From NCBI GenBank assembly GCA_958450325.1, contig OY288251.1, forward strand, positions 68,279,666 through 68,343,665: a DNA stretch of 64,000 nt. The letters run 5' to 3'. Below, piece after piece: positions 36,601-48,220 of this stretch (its first letter is position 1; every line of letters starts with the position of its first letter). Made by a program: the position numbers and the translations under genes. The stretch comes from Agrostemma githago. Lineage: Eukaryota; Streptophyta; Magnoliopsida; Caryophyllales; Caryophyllaceae. The notes beneath the pieces are model-generated. The model searched no databases. It saw only the letters and a list, made by a program, of their open reading frames with translations, and was not told where the DNA came from.

Positions 36601-37747
36601 GTCACCCACATCAGTTATCCCCCTACCCCGCCACAGTCCATACTCATAACCCATTGGAGCATTATGTAGGGTTGTAAACTTGTAGTAGATTAAATTTTGG
36701 TATAAGCTCAAACACCAGAAAAAGTTAATTTTAAGAAATCACCTCTCTTTCTCAAAACAGTTTTTAAGTTCCAGTTCCAAGACTCGAAAAGTATATAGTA
36801 AGTCATAAGTCATAACATAATCAAATTCCCAATCCATATGATAGAATAACAAACCAAATGTACCGCATTTAAGTGTCGAGCTCTAGGATTACAGAAGCTA
36901 CTTCTAGAATCATACAAAACCACTTTATCACCTAAAACAATCTATGCCTTTCATGGGAAATAAAGTATTAGATTCAGTAAATAAGCTCAAGGACCCATGA
37001 CGATCTCAATTAAACCAAAAATGGCATCCCCATAGCCAAACTAATGATCAAAAACAGCTCCATTCACTCCGAAACCACAACAACAAAAGAACCCACCTTT
37101 CCATGAACACGTGACACAAATAAGTGTCTAAGCTCAAGGATGACACCAAAGACACTCAAAAACCACCAAACCCACACATGGATAAATTATCCACTTTTGC
37201 TAGCCGAAAATTTGTAAATATAGAACAAACTGAGGAAATTTGGTACCCAAAATTTTAGCTCTAGATTCGTCCCTAGCTACAACGACTAGAAAACAACAGC
37301 AAGGGATCACATAAGAAACAAAGAAAAAGCATGTAAATTTCAGTAGGCAAGCTCAAGGATCACACCCAAAAAAAAATATTGAGAGAGGAAAATGATGGGT
37401 GACCTTTCATTAAGAGAGGTAACAGGAGGTCCCTTATTAGCAGTAATTTCAGCATCACTGACAACACCAACGACCAACTGATCACCCAAAGCACGAGCTT
37501 GACGAAGAGCATTACAATGTCCATAATGCATCATATCAAAACAACCATCCATGTAAACTCGTACTGGTTTCTTCTTGTTCTTCTTTCTCACCCACATTTC
37601 TAGGGTTTCTGACAATCCAGACGATGATGATGAATAATGCTGCTGAATTCCCCAAATTGATAACCCTAATGCCACCCCTGTTACAACACATTTTGCAGCA
37701 AATTTTAACCTCAATTCTGCAGCTTCTTTTGCATCATTGGATCCCAT
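30685..37747 (-). CDS. PECT1: Ethanolamine-phosphate cytidylyltransferase
   Basis: Makes CDP-ethanolamine from CTP and phosphoethanolamine in the Kennedy pathway to phosphatidylethanolamine; the plant enzyme sits on the mitochondrial outer membrane. Coding exons, all GT-AG, are 37747-37404, 35827-35592, 35332-35148, 33203-33132, 32378-32311, 31456-31336, 30979-30914 and 30831-30709; phases agree at every junction. An N-terminal hydrophobic segment (about residues 18-38) is the likely membrane anchor. Two tandem cytidylyltransferase domains follow. The first has VRVYMDGCFDMMHYGHCNAL (HYGH motif), and TEGVSSTDIVG ends it. The second has YIDGAFDLFHAGHVE (HAGH motif), with RLARDFGDFLLVGIHTD after it. 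Exon 8 ends at HEAYQ. The usual last short exon (about 23 residues) was not found. Reading through the donor adds VHFFSHT and a stop at 30685. The total is therefore about 412 aa, or the true last exon lies elsewhere. Confidence 0.93.
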
Positions 37748-37857
37748 TTCTTGTGATTTGAGGTGTTTCTTCTATGTAAGCAAAAGATCTGGAGTATAAA
37801 AATTGGGAATCTTGTGTTATGTACTTTTGGGTTAATTAGTTAATGGTTCGTTAATCT

Positions 37858-37887
37858 GGGTGGGGTGGGGTGGGGTGGGGTGGGGGG
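37858..37887 (+). repeat. (GGGGT)n tract upstream of PECT1, potential G-quadruplex
   Basis: Five or more runs of four or more G separated by single T lie about 110 bp upstream of the PECT1 start codon, within the probable promoter or leader. The G-rich strand is the template strand for PECT1. Folding is predicted by the pattern only. Confidence 0.75.
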
Positions 37888-38356
37888 AATCGATTCCCCT
37901 TTCTTCTACTCTAAAAAAATAAACAAAACGCAGGCTTTTTACAGGCTCCTTTTCTTAGGTCAATGCTGTTCTAGATCCTCAAACTCAACTCCTTTCTCCC
38001 AATACTCTCTTCTTTTCTTTTCTTCATTGTAAGGAGCATCGAACTCGTAACCACGATTGTTTTTCTTATTTGTTCGGTTTAGACTTTAGATCTTTCCAAC
38101 TTATTTTCAATTTGTTCAAGTTTAACTTAACCTTCGGGCGACAAATTCGAAGATTGCTTTTGCAGGGTTTTGAACTTGAGAGCTTGTTTATAGTTAGGGA
38201 GCCGTTTGATTTGAAGTTTTCAGAAAAGGGAAAAGGAATAAAAAATGATGATTCCGTTTGTTTCCTATATCTCCTTAGCACAAACAATGGAGGGAAAGAC
38301 CTCCCTCTTAAGAGTTAAGAGGTAATCCCATTGTACCCACCTTTTAAGTTTCCTAA

Positions 38357-38756
38357 GAGCATGTATAATAGAGAGGATTTGCCCTCCTCTTAGCTCACTC
38401 TCTTCTCTAAGAGGAGGTCCTCTCTATTGTTGGATGCTCATTATGCACCCTCTTACTAAGAGGAATATGAGTTTTTCCTCTAATTTTAGAGAAAAACTCT
38501 TCTTGGCCCTTGTGCCTACACACTAATAGCATTTTTATTTTTTTATCTTTTGCAAAATTGTAAATGATTTTTTTTTATTTCATTTTGTAATGTAAGAGGA
38601 TCCTCCTTATTGTGGGAGAAATTTTGAAGAAGATAAGAGGAAGAGGATGTAGATAGTGGAAAATATAGTTGAGGAAAGAGGGTAAGAGGTGTCAAAAAAA
38701 TAGAGGGAGATTGAAGAAATAGGAGGATGAAAGTCTCATCTCCATTGTACATGCTC
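38357..38756. mobile_element. Tourist-like (PIF/Harbinger) MITE with TSD TAA
   Basis: The termini are GAGCATGTATAATAGAGAGG on the left and CTCCATTGTACATGCTC on the right (inverted). The flanking duplication is TAA at 38354-38356 and 38757-38759. It is 400 bp long with no coding sequence. It sits inside or at the edge of a larger related element. Confidence 0.88.
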
Positions 38757-38759
38757 TAA

Positions 38760-40240
38760 GGGGGAGGGGGAGGAGGAGGGCAGGTTCAATGGAGGAGTAA
38801 CATCTTCCCCTTCCCCTCCAATTTTCCTCTCTCCTCCTATATTTCTTACCCCTCATCTTCTCTTTCATCCAACTCATTTTTCCATTACCTCCTAAGTTTT
38901 GCCCAAATTTCTCTACAATGGATGGGTAAACCTCTTCCTTTAATTTACCCCATTATATTAAAACATCCATCATTTTTAATAAACATCATAAAACATAATT
39001 ATTTCATATAAACTAATTAAACGTACATTATTGTTAATAACGTGCTTACTTACATATAAACTTAAAAATATTAAAATGTGCATTTAAATTTTAAAATAAT
39101 TGAATGGACATTCTTAACCTGACGTACTTGTATGGAAATTATTCCATACATGCTCACCTAAATCGTTTTTTAATGCAATAAATTTGACCTTGAGGGGAGT
39201 TTAGAAAATTCGGATCAAACTGAAAATTAGTTGGGTTGAACTGATTGTTTGAATTTTCTTTAGAATATGGGTTATTACCATAATTTTGATTATTATCATC
39301 CATAACGACACTCAACTAATTAGAGGAATAAATAGTTAGGATATTTATTTTGAAAAAATGTGTTGATATTGGACTCTATTTATAGAGGGGATGAAATGAA
39401 GATTTTTTGTGAAATTATATATATTTTTTTTAAAATGTACATTTCAATTATTATTATTTTTTTTGAGCGAGAAGAATAATTCATTAATAGAACGCCAAAC
39501 GGCACTTACAACGCATACCTATAATTGCAATCAAATCCAATAAAAACCAAAGAAAGTAATTTCTCTTATAAACTAAGGATCTCAAGACATGATCTGACAA
39601 TTCGGCATGACATCGTATCGCTATCTTCTTGCAGCTTTTGTTGAGGGGATCCTTCGTTTGATTCAGAACTTGAGAAAACTTACCTTCTATTGGCCTCAAA
39701 GATCGTTGACAAATTACTTGTAGACATTGAATAGACGTGCGACGAACCATCAACAAACTACCCTTGTCAATAAAAATAAAACTAAGCCCCATAACAACGT
39801 AAGGGACCGAAGCCTTGACCAAAAGAACAAAAACCTTGAAATAAAGAATGAAACTCCCATAAAAAGAGAGACTTTTATTGAATAACATATTAATTATCAA
39901 ACCAGGAAGGGAAAACTAATCAGTTTTTGGGGCTTACCATCGATTAATTATCGATGGAAGCCCCGGATGAAAGATGGAGGCTAGAGTTTTTCTTGGGGGA
40001 GGAGGCTAGGTTTTGTTGTACATTTCAATTATTAGTCATAAACTAACCAAAGGATCATTTACCTACTTAATTAATGTCAAACAAGAATTGAAAAGAAAAA
40101 AGAAAAAGAAAAAAGGGAAGAGAATGGCACATGGACCGATGCAAAGGAAAACCCCAAGTAAGGGTTCCCCCTTCCCCTTAGGAAACTTAAAAGGTGGGTA
40201 CAATGGAGGGGTTACCTCTTAACTCTTAAGAGGGAGGTCT
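38760..40240. mobile_element. Harbinger-like derivative, copy 1 (contains a LINE fragment)
   Basis: Shares long collinear stretches with 40241-47460 (for example 'ttaataaacatcataaaaca' near 38977 and 40439) and, inverted, with 47462-48040. The start carries a 'ttcaatggagga' end typical of Tourist/Harbinger termini. The centre lost part of the ORF1-like fragment retained in copy 2. A LINE tail is inserted at 39454-40016. Exact ends are uncertain because copies abut one another. Confidence 0.65.
39454..40016 (-). mobile_element. 5'-truncated LINE (L1-type) 3' end with 18-bp TSD
   Basis: Flanked by the 18-bp duplication TGTACATTTCAATTATTA (39436-39453 and 40017-40034). On the minus strand it ends 'ttaatgaattattcttctcg' followed by 'ctcaaaaaaaa', as plant L1 LINEs do. 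Only 563 bp remain. The reading frame 39900-39484 has no intact reverse transcriptase. Confidence 0.85.
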
Positions 40241-40575
40241 TTCCCCGCCATGTTCAATGGAGGGGCAACCTCTTCCCCTCCAATTTTTCTCTCTCCTCAT
40301 ATATTTCTTACACCTCATCTTCTCTTTCATCCAACTCATTTTTCCATTACCTCTTAATTTTTACCCAAATTTCTCTACAATGGAGGGCAAACATCTTCCT
40401 TTAATTTGACCTCACCATATTAAAACATCCATCATTTTTAATAAACATCATAAAACATAATTATTTCATATAAACTAATTAAACGTACATTATTGTTAAT
40501 AACGTGCTTATTTACATATAAACTTAAAAATATTAAAACGTGCATTTTAATTTTAAAATAATTGAATGGACATTC

Positions 40576-40797
40576 TTAACCTGACGTACTTGTATGGAAA
40601 TTTGTATATGGGTTGTAGTTTGGGTAATTTGGCCTTATTGGATTGCTTAACATTTGTAAATAAATTTGACCTTGAGGGGAGTTTGGTAAATTCGGATCAA
40701 ACTGAAAATTAGTTGGGTTGAACTGATTGTTTGAATTTTCTTGAGAATATGGGTTATTTCCATAATTTCGATTATTATCATCCATAACGACACTCAA
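40576..40797 (-). pseudogene. Fragment resembling a Harbinger Myb-like ORF1 N-terminus
   Basis: A 73-codon frame rich in Asn, Pro and Tyr (MDDNNRNYGNNPYSQENSNN start). It looks like the disordered N-terminus of the Myb/SANT accessory protein (ORF1) of PIF/Harbinger elements. The SANT domain itself is absent. The call rests on composition and on its place in a Harbinger-like repeat. Confidence 0.4.
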
Positions 40798-40949
40798 CTA
40801 ATTAGAGGGAGAAAATAGTTAGGAGATTTATTTTGAAAAAATGTGTTGATATTAGACTCTATTTATAGAGGGGATGAAATGAAGAATTTTTGTGAAATTA
40901 TTTTTTTTTAAAAAAAATTGTACATTTTAATTAGCACTACAAAAATCAA

Positions 40950-41350
40950 GCCGGAATTGCGTCGGACAAATCCGACGCAAATGGGATAAATCCGACGCAA
41001 TTTGAAGATTGCGTCGGATTAACCAACGCTAACGGCCGCCATTATAATTTGACGCAAAATTGTTTTTTTGCATCAGCTAATCCGACGCATGTGTATTGCG
41101 TCGGTTAATCCGATGCCAGGCTTTGCAGGTCAACGCCCCTGTCAATGGGTTTTGCGTGGGATTAGCTGACGCAAAGGCGAACACCCTGTAGAGATTGCGT
41201 CGGCTAATCCCACGCAAAGTCCCTCAGTCAATTGGCTTTGCATGGGATAAGCCGACGCAAAGTTGACAGAATGTTCACCTTTGCGTCGACTAATCTCACG
41301 CAAAGTCCATTATTGACTGAGGATCTCTGCGTGGGATTAGCCGACGCAAG
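40950..41350. repeat. CACTA left subterminal repeats
   Basis: About ten copies of the near-palindrome 'gcgtcggataatccgacgc' or 'gcgtgggattagccgacgca' lie in alternating orientation. In En/Spm elements such arrays bind the element-encoded TNPA-type protein. Confidence 0.85.
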
Positions 41351-41688
41351 CCGGGTTGTATAGAACATCATTCCAGTGTTTTCAGCTCCCCATATGCGCG
41401 AAATAAAAAAAATCTGCAATTAAAACCAATCCTACAACAATCCACAACAGCAGCACATCCCAAACAAACAAAAATCCATCAATAACTCCAGTCAAAGCTC
41501 TCGTACATATCTTCTTCACAAAACTCCACAAAACGAAACAAACATAAACCAGTGTACTGTTATAGAAAATGAAAATACATTACAAAGACAACCAGCGCTA
41601 GGTTCAGAATTCTATCTAGGAGTTGGTAAAATATATATATACACAATGCAACCAAAGTCTAAAGAAGTAACATAAAACAGATAACTAC

Positions 41689-43181
41689 CTACGAAAGGGA
41701 CTCAATCTGGTCTGACCCATGGGGATGGCCATCGTTGTTGTCGTCATCGTCGCGCCTATGCATGCGTGGTCCTCTGCTGCATCTATCGGTCTCCATGGCG
41801 AACTGTTCCCTCATGAACTGAATAAACTCGTCCTGCTCTTCACACTTCTTCTCCAATGTCTTCAGGCGCTCTTCTTGTCTTTGGAATTTATCTTTCATAC
41901 GCTCGTTAAGTGCGCGTTCCTGCGAGGAGGCGGTAGGGAGGTATGTGTCCGCAGATACCTCCTTGCCACGGTTGAAGCATGGGCGAAAGAGCTCTTTCGC
42001 CGCGTTACCTATCCCCCAGAACCGTTTCTTCTGGTTGTAGCCGCCCGTCACATCGTGGTAGATCTTCAATGTGTTGGGTGCCTGATCAGAGGCGCGTGCC
42101 TCCTCCACCGCTTTCGCGTAGCTCTCCTGAAACAGCAACATGAAACAGGGTTATAACTTTTAGAACAACACATATTATCACATCGTAATTTTCATGCCTA
42201 GTATATTTTTGAAAAACATTACTACTACTCACAACTATCTCCGGTCCTCGTGGGTCAATCCACTTGCCGTCTTTCCCCTTCTTTGTCTTCTCCAAGAGCT
42301 GGACCGGGGATGCAGTTGGGCCCTTCATATAACAGTGATAAAACTTTCAGCATTTCTTTACCAATAGTATATATTTAATTATACTCAAAAATTTTACTTG
42401 TGTTATAAGCACTTACCATCTGCGCGAACGCTGTTGCTGCACTCCTACTTCCAAGGCAGCTGGTGGGTTTGGCCACCCCATCCACTTGCCCACCTCTCCT
42501 GTTCGACGACTTAATCACCGATTTCTTCTTGAAGTTTGGGTCGGCAGCGTTCCTCTTCAGTGCCTCCCACTTCTCTTGCGGAATCCACTCCGCCTTCTGG
42601 ACCCTCGGGACAGCTCGCTGAAATATGTCGGTTATTTTTTTCTTAATCCGACTCTCATAGTCCGACCTGAGGTCGTACCCCAAGTCTATACGCACTCTCT
42701 TCTGTTTTTCAAAAAAAAGACTCGTTAGCTACAATTGAATGTATAAATCGTGCAACGAAAACATTAGGAAAAAAATGCGAGGTAATTACCGCGAAGTGCA
42801 TATACATAGCATCTCGAGCTTCCTGTGGCGCCTCCGTCCAGCTACGGTAGGCGCCTGGGGTAGACGCATACGTCATGATGATAAAATCCCGCATATATTC
42901 GGAGTACTTCTTGTCCTCCCACCTACACAAGTAATTTATGATATTGTGCATCAAATAAATGAGTGAAAATATAAAAAAAAACAACTTGTTACAACAACTT
43001 AAACTCACCAAGTAGCGGTATTCACTTTCTGCCGTGATAGGAAGGGTTTCCCAGGCGTCGAAACGTACACCCTCACCCCGACTTCCTGGACAACGTCCAC
43101 ACCTAGGACGACAGGCACGTCCTCCTCCATAGCGTCACCATGGCTGTTGCTCCCCGTCACCATCCTATCGCCACCTGACAT
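41689..43181 (-). CDS. CACTA-borne plant transposase-family protein (Ptta/En/Spm, Transposase_24 type)
   Basis: The five-exon model is 43181-43009, 42922-42790, 42701-42417, 42322-42233 and 42126-41689. All introns are GT-AG, frames agree, and the product is 372 aa. An upstream acceptor (tgtag at about 43192) suggests a leader intron, so the start ATG at 43181 is the first after it. Visible blocks are WEDKKYSEYMRDFI, then RVRIDLGYDLRSDYESR, the core IPQEKWEALKRNAADPNFKK with SNRRGG after it, then KWIDPRGPEIV and ESYAKAVEEA. The C-terminus is a charged coiled-coil (about residues 270-330) with an Asp-rich tail. This order fits the Ptta/Transposase_24 family, an accessory DNA-binding transposition protein rather than the DDE catalyst. 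It is probably expressed from the GC-rich region near 45430-45730. The frame is intact, so it is possibly functional in trans. Confidence 0.72.
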
Positions 43182-43611
43182 AATCACGTCTACAAAATAT
43201 GTTTGCGCAAAGTTAAACTATAGAGTACGTTTGTTTAGGGTAAAGCATGAATTGCATTGAGTACCAAAATAGTCTTCAATTACAAATAAATAAATTACAA
43301 CTTATACGAATAAGATACAAACAACTACATAATTGCTAATTATCGTCACTGTCACTGTCCAAATTTTCCTCTTACCAACACAACACAATTTCATGTTTAC
43401 CACCTAAGTGACATGGAAGGCACAAGAACAGTCCCAAAACGGGGGCTGTCCAAGAATTACTCCTAATGAGTAACTCTTGAACGGGCACTAGGTAGGTCTG
43501 AGTAGATTTCAAACAATGCTCATGCACAGTACACAATGACAACAAATAACAACAACAATCATATCTCAACACAGTAATCCAAAACGTCGAAAACACAGTA
43601 AGATTAGTAAT

Positions 43612-44475
43612 AGTAGTAGAAAATTAGTAGTAGTAGTAGTAGTAGTAGTAGTAGAAAATTAGTAGTAGTAGTAGTAGTAGAGGAAATAGAATATTAGTAG
43701 TAGTGCTAGTAGTAGTAAATTAGTAGTATTAGTAGTAGTAGTAGAAAATTAGTAGTAGTAGTAGTATTAGTAGAAAATTAGTAGTGGTAGTAGTAGTAGT
43801 AGTAAAAGTACAAGTAGTAAATTAGTAGTAGTAGTAGTAGAAAATTAGTAGTAGTAGTATAGTAGTAGTAGTATTAGTAGAAAATTAGTAGTAGTGCTAG
43901 TAGTAGTAAATTAGTAGTAGTAGTAGTAGTAGTAGAAAATTAGTTGTAGTAGTAGTAGTCGATAATTAGTAGTAGTAGTAGTAGTAGTAAAAGTACAAGT
44001 AGTAAATTAGTAGTAGTAGTAGAAAATTAGTAGTAGTAGTAGTAGAAAATTAGTAGTAGTAGTAGTAGTAGAAAATTAGTAGTAGTAGTATAGTAGTAGT
44101 AGTATTAGTAGAAAATTAGTAGTAGTGCTAGTAGTAGTAAATTAGTAGTAGTAGTAGTAGTAGTAGAAAATTAGTTGTAGTAGTAGTAGTCGATAATTAG
44201 TAGTAGTAGTAGTAGTAGTAAAAGTACAAGTAGTAAATTAGTAGTAGTAGTAGTAGAAAATTAGTAGTAGTAGTAGTATAGTAGTAGTGGAAAATTAGTA
44301 GTAGTAGTAGTAGTAGTAAAAGTACAAGTAGTAAATTAGTAGTAGTAGTAGTAGTATTAGTGGAAAATTAGTAGTAGTAGTAGTAGAAAATTAGTAGTAG
44401 TAGTAGCAAAAGTACAAGTAGTAAATTAGTAGTAGTAGTAGAAAATTAGTTGTAGTAGTATAGTAGTAGTAACAT
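43612..44475. repeat. Compound (AGT)n microsatellite inside the CACTA element
   Basis: About 860 bp consist of AGT runs punctuated by 'agaaaattagt', 'aaaagtacaagtagtaaatt' and 'gtgctagtagtag'. A longer segment of roughly 225 bp (43840 onward) recurs nearly unchanged from about 44060. The array therefore grew by segment duplication as well as by slippage. Confidence 0.92.
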
Positions 44476-45429
44476 AATGAATTAACCTAATTAACCTAAT
44501 TACCCAACTGATTAAACATGTTTTTAACCTTAAAAAATGGTCTAAAAGCAAATCCTTTCAACAGTATATGTATATAATGCAATACTACTGTAATGCAATA
44601 CTACTCCGTATTAATGCAATAATGCATCTGTCATAATAATTTCTTTGTATTCAGTCATACAATCATACTTTCAGCTAGAAATAATGCACATAATCTCATC
44701 TAACAAGACACAAAGTTTTAACAAAGAAACTTTTATTTCCTTAACAATGAGTCATACATCTTCTCGTTTACACTCAATGAATTATCTCTTCCTCTACAAA
44801 GCCCCCCCATGCCTCATAGGAATCGCCCCCGTCCTCCTCCCTCGCATGCATGAAATTAGTTTACAACGACAATGTTTTACATGATCAGGAGGTCGACATA
44901 CACATAAACTTTTAGTTCGACTTCACCTCTCCTAGGAAATCGACATTGATGCCAAAAGAGAAAGCGTTGAGATTGTCTCGTATTTACGATTAACAAAAAC
45001 CTTCACTCCTAGATGATAGTAAACTCTTCAAACTCATCACTGAAGGTAACCATATAATTTGAGTATGTAGTTAGTCTCAATTGCCTACATTTACAGAGCT
45101 AGTTACTTTAAACCCTAAATCCCTCTTCATTACTCCACACCTTCACACCTTAACTTACTTAAGCAGAATTTCATCAACCTGGGAACTTCGGACAAACCCT
45201 AAATCACTCACCATTGTCGATTCATTCATGCAATTGACTCGTAAACAATTTGCAAAACATCGATTGTACTCGTCAAAATAAATTACCCAGAAAAAGCAAA
45301 AAAAAAAAAATCAAAGTAATAGCACAAAAAATCAAATGATTACCAATAATAGCAATAAACAATCTAAACATTCAATCAATGTAGTAAAATTAGATACCAA
45401 AACAGATAAAAGAGGAAATTTGGGGGAAA

Positions 45430-45730
45430 TTACTTGAAGAAAAGCTTGCGAATCTGGGTATGGGTCGCCGGGTTCTGGGTCGCCGGGGTTCTGGGTCGCC
45501 GGCAGCGTTCGTCGCGCGTGGGGGTTCTGGGTCGCCGGTTTTTGTATCGTCGCCGGCAGGGTAGGATGGGGGTCGCCGGTTTAGGGTTTTGATTTGGGGG
45601 TCGAATTAGGGTGAAGGTCTTCGCCGGATCTGGGTAGGATTGGGGTCGCCGGAGGTCGCAGGGTCGCGCGTGCGTCGTCGTCGTCGTCTTTTTCGTCTTT
45701 CTAGAGAGGGAGTTGGGGGTGCGGGTTTAG
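45430..45730 (-). promoter_or_regulatory. GC-rich probable promoter or leader of the CACTA gene
   Basis: Repeats of 'gggttctgggtcgccgg' give an island of CpG-rich sequence in AT-rich surroundings, with a (TCG)n run near 45665. CACTA transposase genes usually start next to one subterminal array, and this island lies between the right array and the gene. Assignment is by position. Confidence 0.4.
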
Positions 45731-45779
45731 GGTCTGTTATGTTGTCTCGTTTAATTTTTTTTTTATATTAAAATATTTG

Positions 45780-46640
45780 CATCGGAATAGCCGACGCAGA
45801 CCGACGCCGAATTCAAGTTTGCGTCGGCTAATCCGATGCAATCCGTGATATTTTTTTTTATTTTTAAAACGTTGCGTGGGATTAGCCGATGCAAGCCAAC
45901 GCAGAATTCAAGTTTGCGTCGACTAATCCGATGCAATCCGTGATATTTTTTTTTTAAAAGCGTTGCGTGGGATTAGCCGATGCAAGCCAACGCAATATTC
46001 AACTTTGCGTCGGCTAATCCGATGCAAAGCTATTAACTCTGTTGACTGAATTTATTTTATTATGACGCATTCTGCATCGGATTAGCCGACGCAACCAGAC
46101 GCAATATTAAACTTTGCGTCGGCTAATCCGATGCAAAGCTATTAACTCTGTTGACTGAATTTATTTTATTATGACGCATTCTGCATCGGATTAGCCGACG
46201 CAAACATACGCAATATTAAACTTTGCGTCGGCTAATCCGATGCAAAGCTATTAATTCTGTTGCCTGAATTTTTTTTATTTTGACGCACTCTGCATCGGAT
46301 TGGCCGACGCAACCAGACGCAATATTAAACTTTGCGTCGGCTAATCCGATGCAAAGCTATTAATTCTGTTGACCGGGAATTTTTAGTCAACCACTATTGC
46401 GTGGGATTAGCCGACGCAAACCAGACCATTTGGATCGGCTTTGCGTCGTTTAATCCCACGCAAACCCTTTCACATAGTGGCGCCAACCCAAAATTATTGG
46501 CGCCTGTATCATTGAGTCGGATAGCGTCGGCTAGTCCCACGCAATATTATTGCATCGGATTAGCCGACGCAAATCGACACAGTGATGCCATTTGCGTCGG
46601 ATAATAAATCCGACGCAACCTGTCCGACGCTATTTCAGCT
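45780..46640. repeat. CACTA right subterminal repeats
   Basis: Tandem units of about 105-125 bp combine 'ctttgcgtcggctaatccga' with 'gcatcggattagccgacgca' and an AT spacer 'tgactgaatttattttatta'. At least four units are near-identical (45990-46370). Confidence 0.88.
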
Positions 46641-46845
46641 GTTTTTAGTGGTGTAGTAGTCATAAACTAACCGAAAACCATTTATCTACTTAATTAATAC
46701 CAAACAAGAATTGAAAAAAAAAAAAAAAAAAAAAAAGAAAGATAACGGCACATGGGCCGATGCTCAGGAAACCCCCAACTAAGAGTCCACCCCTTCCCCT
46801 TAGGAAATTTAAAAGTTGCCTACAATGGAGGGGCTCCCTCTTAAC

Positions 46846-47413
46846 TAGGGATGGCAACGGGGCGGGTATGGGTCGGGTCCAGCCGGACCCGGACCCGGAC
46901 CCGGACTTTGAAAGTTGGACCCGGACCCGACCCGGACCCTTAAGGGTCCAAAAAATTTAGACCCGTACCCGGACCCGACGGGTACGGGTAGGGTCCGGGT
47001 CCATCACGGGTCCTAACACAACAATTTAAAATATATACGATTTACAACCCGATAATTTAAAACGTCAAATTAAAAGGCAAAATAAAATCAGTTGATCCTT
47101 CATCTATGTCACTGTGTTGCTGCGAGTTGCAAAATAAATGGATATTAGGGTTTGGCAGATGGCTTATCATTCAGACACTCAATGGTTTTTTTTATAAATA
47201 AATATATAAATAATTTTTATTTTTATTTTTAACACGGGTCCACGGGGTAGGTCCGGGTCTGACTCTTAGGACCCGGACCCGGACCGAAATATTTCTGAAG
47301 GACCCATACCCGACCCGTACCCACAGGGTCCAAAAAAATTAGGACCCGTACCCGACCCGTTAGGGTAAGACCCGCAGGGTCTGGGCAGGGTCCCGGACCC
47401 GTTGCCATCCCTA
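46846..47413. mobile_element. hAT-type MITE with TSD CTCTTAAC
   Basis: The left end is TAGGGATGGCAACGGGGCGG and the right end GACCCGTTGCCATCCCTA, so the ends are inverted. CTCTTAAC is duplicated at 46838-46845 and 47414-47421. It belongs to the same family as 9884-10532. The interior is AT-rich and non-coding. Confidence 0.93.
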
Positions 47414-47461
47414 CTCTTAACTCTTAAGAGGGAGGTGTTTCCCCCCTCTATTGTGTATGCC

Positions 47462-48040
47462 CTTACTTGGAGTTTTCCTTTGCATCGGCCCATGTGTCAT
47501 TCTCTTCCCTTTTTTCTTTTTCTTTTTTCTTTTCAATTCTTGTTTGACATTAATTAAGTAGGTAAATGATCCTTTGGTTAGTTTGCGACTAATAATTGAA
47601 ATGTACAATTTAAAAAAAATAATAATAATTTCACAATCTTCAATATCAACACATTTTTTCAATACAAAAACGATTTGGTTGAGCGTGTATGGAATAGTTT
47701 CCATACAAGTACATCAGGTTAAGAATGTTCATTCAATTATTTTAAAATTTAAATGCATGTTTTAATATTTTTAAGTTTATATGTAAATAAGCACATTATT
47801 AACAATAATGTACGTTTAATTAGTTTATATGAAATAATTATGTTTTATGATGTTTATTAAAAATGATGGATGTTTTAATATGGTGGGGTCAACTTAAAGG
47901 AAGAGGTTTACCCCTCCATTGTAGAGAAATTTGGGTAAAAGTTAAGAGATAATGGGAAAATGAGTTGGATGAAAGAGAAGATGAGGTGTAAGAAATATGG
48001 GAGGAGAGAGGAAAATTGGAGGGGAATAGGTTACCCCTTA
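47462..48040. mobile_element. Harbinger-like derivative, inverted copy 3
   Basis: Reverse complement of copy 1/2 sequence. For example 'tatgttttatgatgtttatt' near 47840 mirrors the segment near 40440, and 'gcatcggcccatgtgtcatt' near 47480 mirrors 40120. With copy 2 it forms a large inverted arrangement. Confidence 0.7.
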
Positions 48041-48220
48041 TCATTTCAATTCCGTCACTTATCATTTATTTGTTTATCCATATAATCTTGTTAGAATTTT
48101 TTTTTCCCATATTTGAAAATTTACATTTTTCTAATGAAAAGTTTCCAAAAAAATTTGGTGGCCTTGACCCGACTCCACCCGCCCGAATTCCAAATCCAAA
48201 GGTACCCAAACACAATTATG

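Larger units (their letters stand above)
40935..46653 (-). mobile_element. CACTA (En/Spm) transposon with TSD TAG, non-autonomous
   Basis: The left end is CACTACAAAAATC and the right end GTTTTTAGTGGTG (inverted CACCACTAAAAAC). TAG is duplicated at 40932-40934 and 46654-46656. The related site at 40018-40045 ('aattattagtcataaactaa') is uninterrupted. It is 5719 bp long. Many subterminal copies of 'gcgtcggctaatccgacgc' lie in both orientations. One transposase-family gene lies on the minus strand. The large second transposase ORF (Transposase_21/TNPD type) is missing, so it cannot move alone. Confidence 0.93.
40241..47460. mobile_element. Harbinger-like derivative, copy 2 (host of CACTA and hAT insertions)
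   Basis: It starts near 'ccatgttcaatggagggg' and ends near 'cccctctattgtgtatgccc', which are inverted-repeat-like to each other. It contains an ORF1-like fragment (40797-40576), the CACTA element (40935-46653) and a hAT MITE (46846-47413). Removing those two leaves about 0.93 kb, collinear with copy 1. Confidence 0.65.

Noticed and set aside
41719..42156. 145-codon plus-strand ORF in the CACTA element
   Set aside because: It overlaps the last exon of the minus-strand transposase-family gene, which has consistent splice sites and family motifs.
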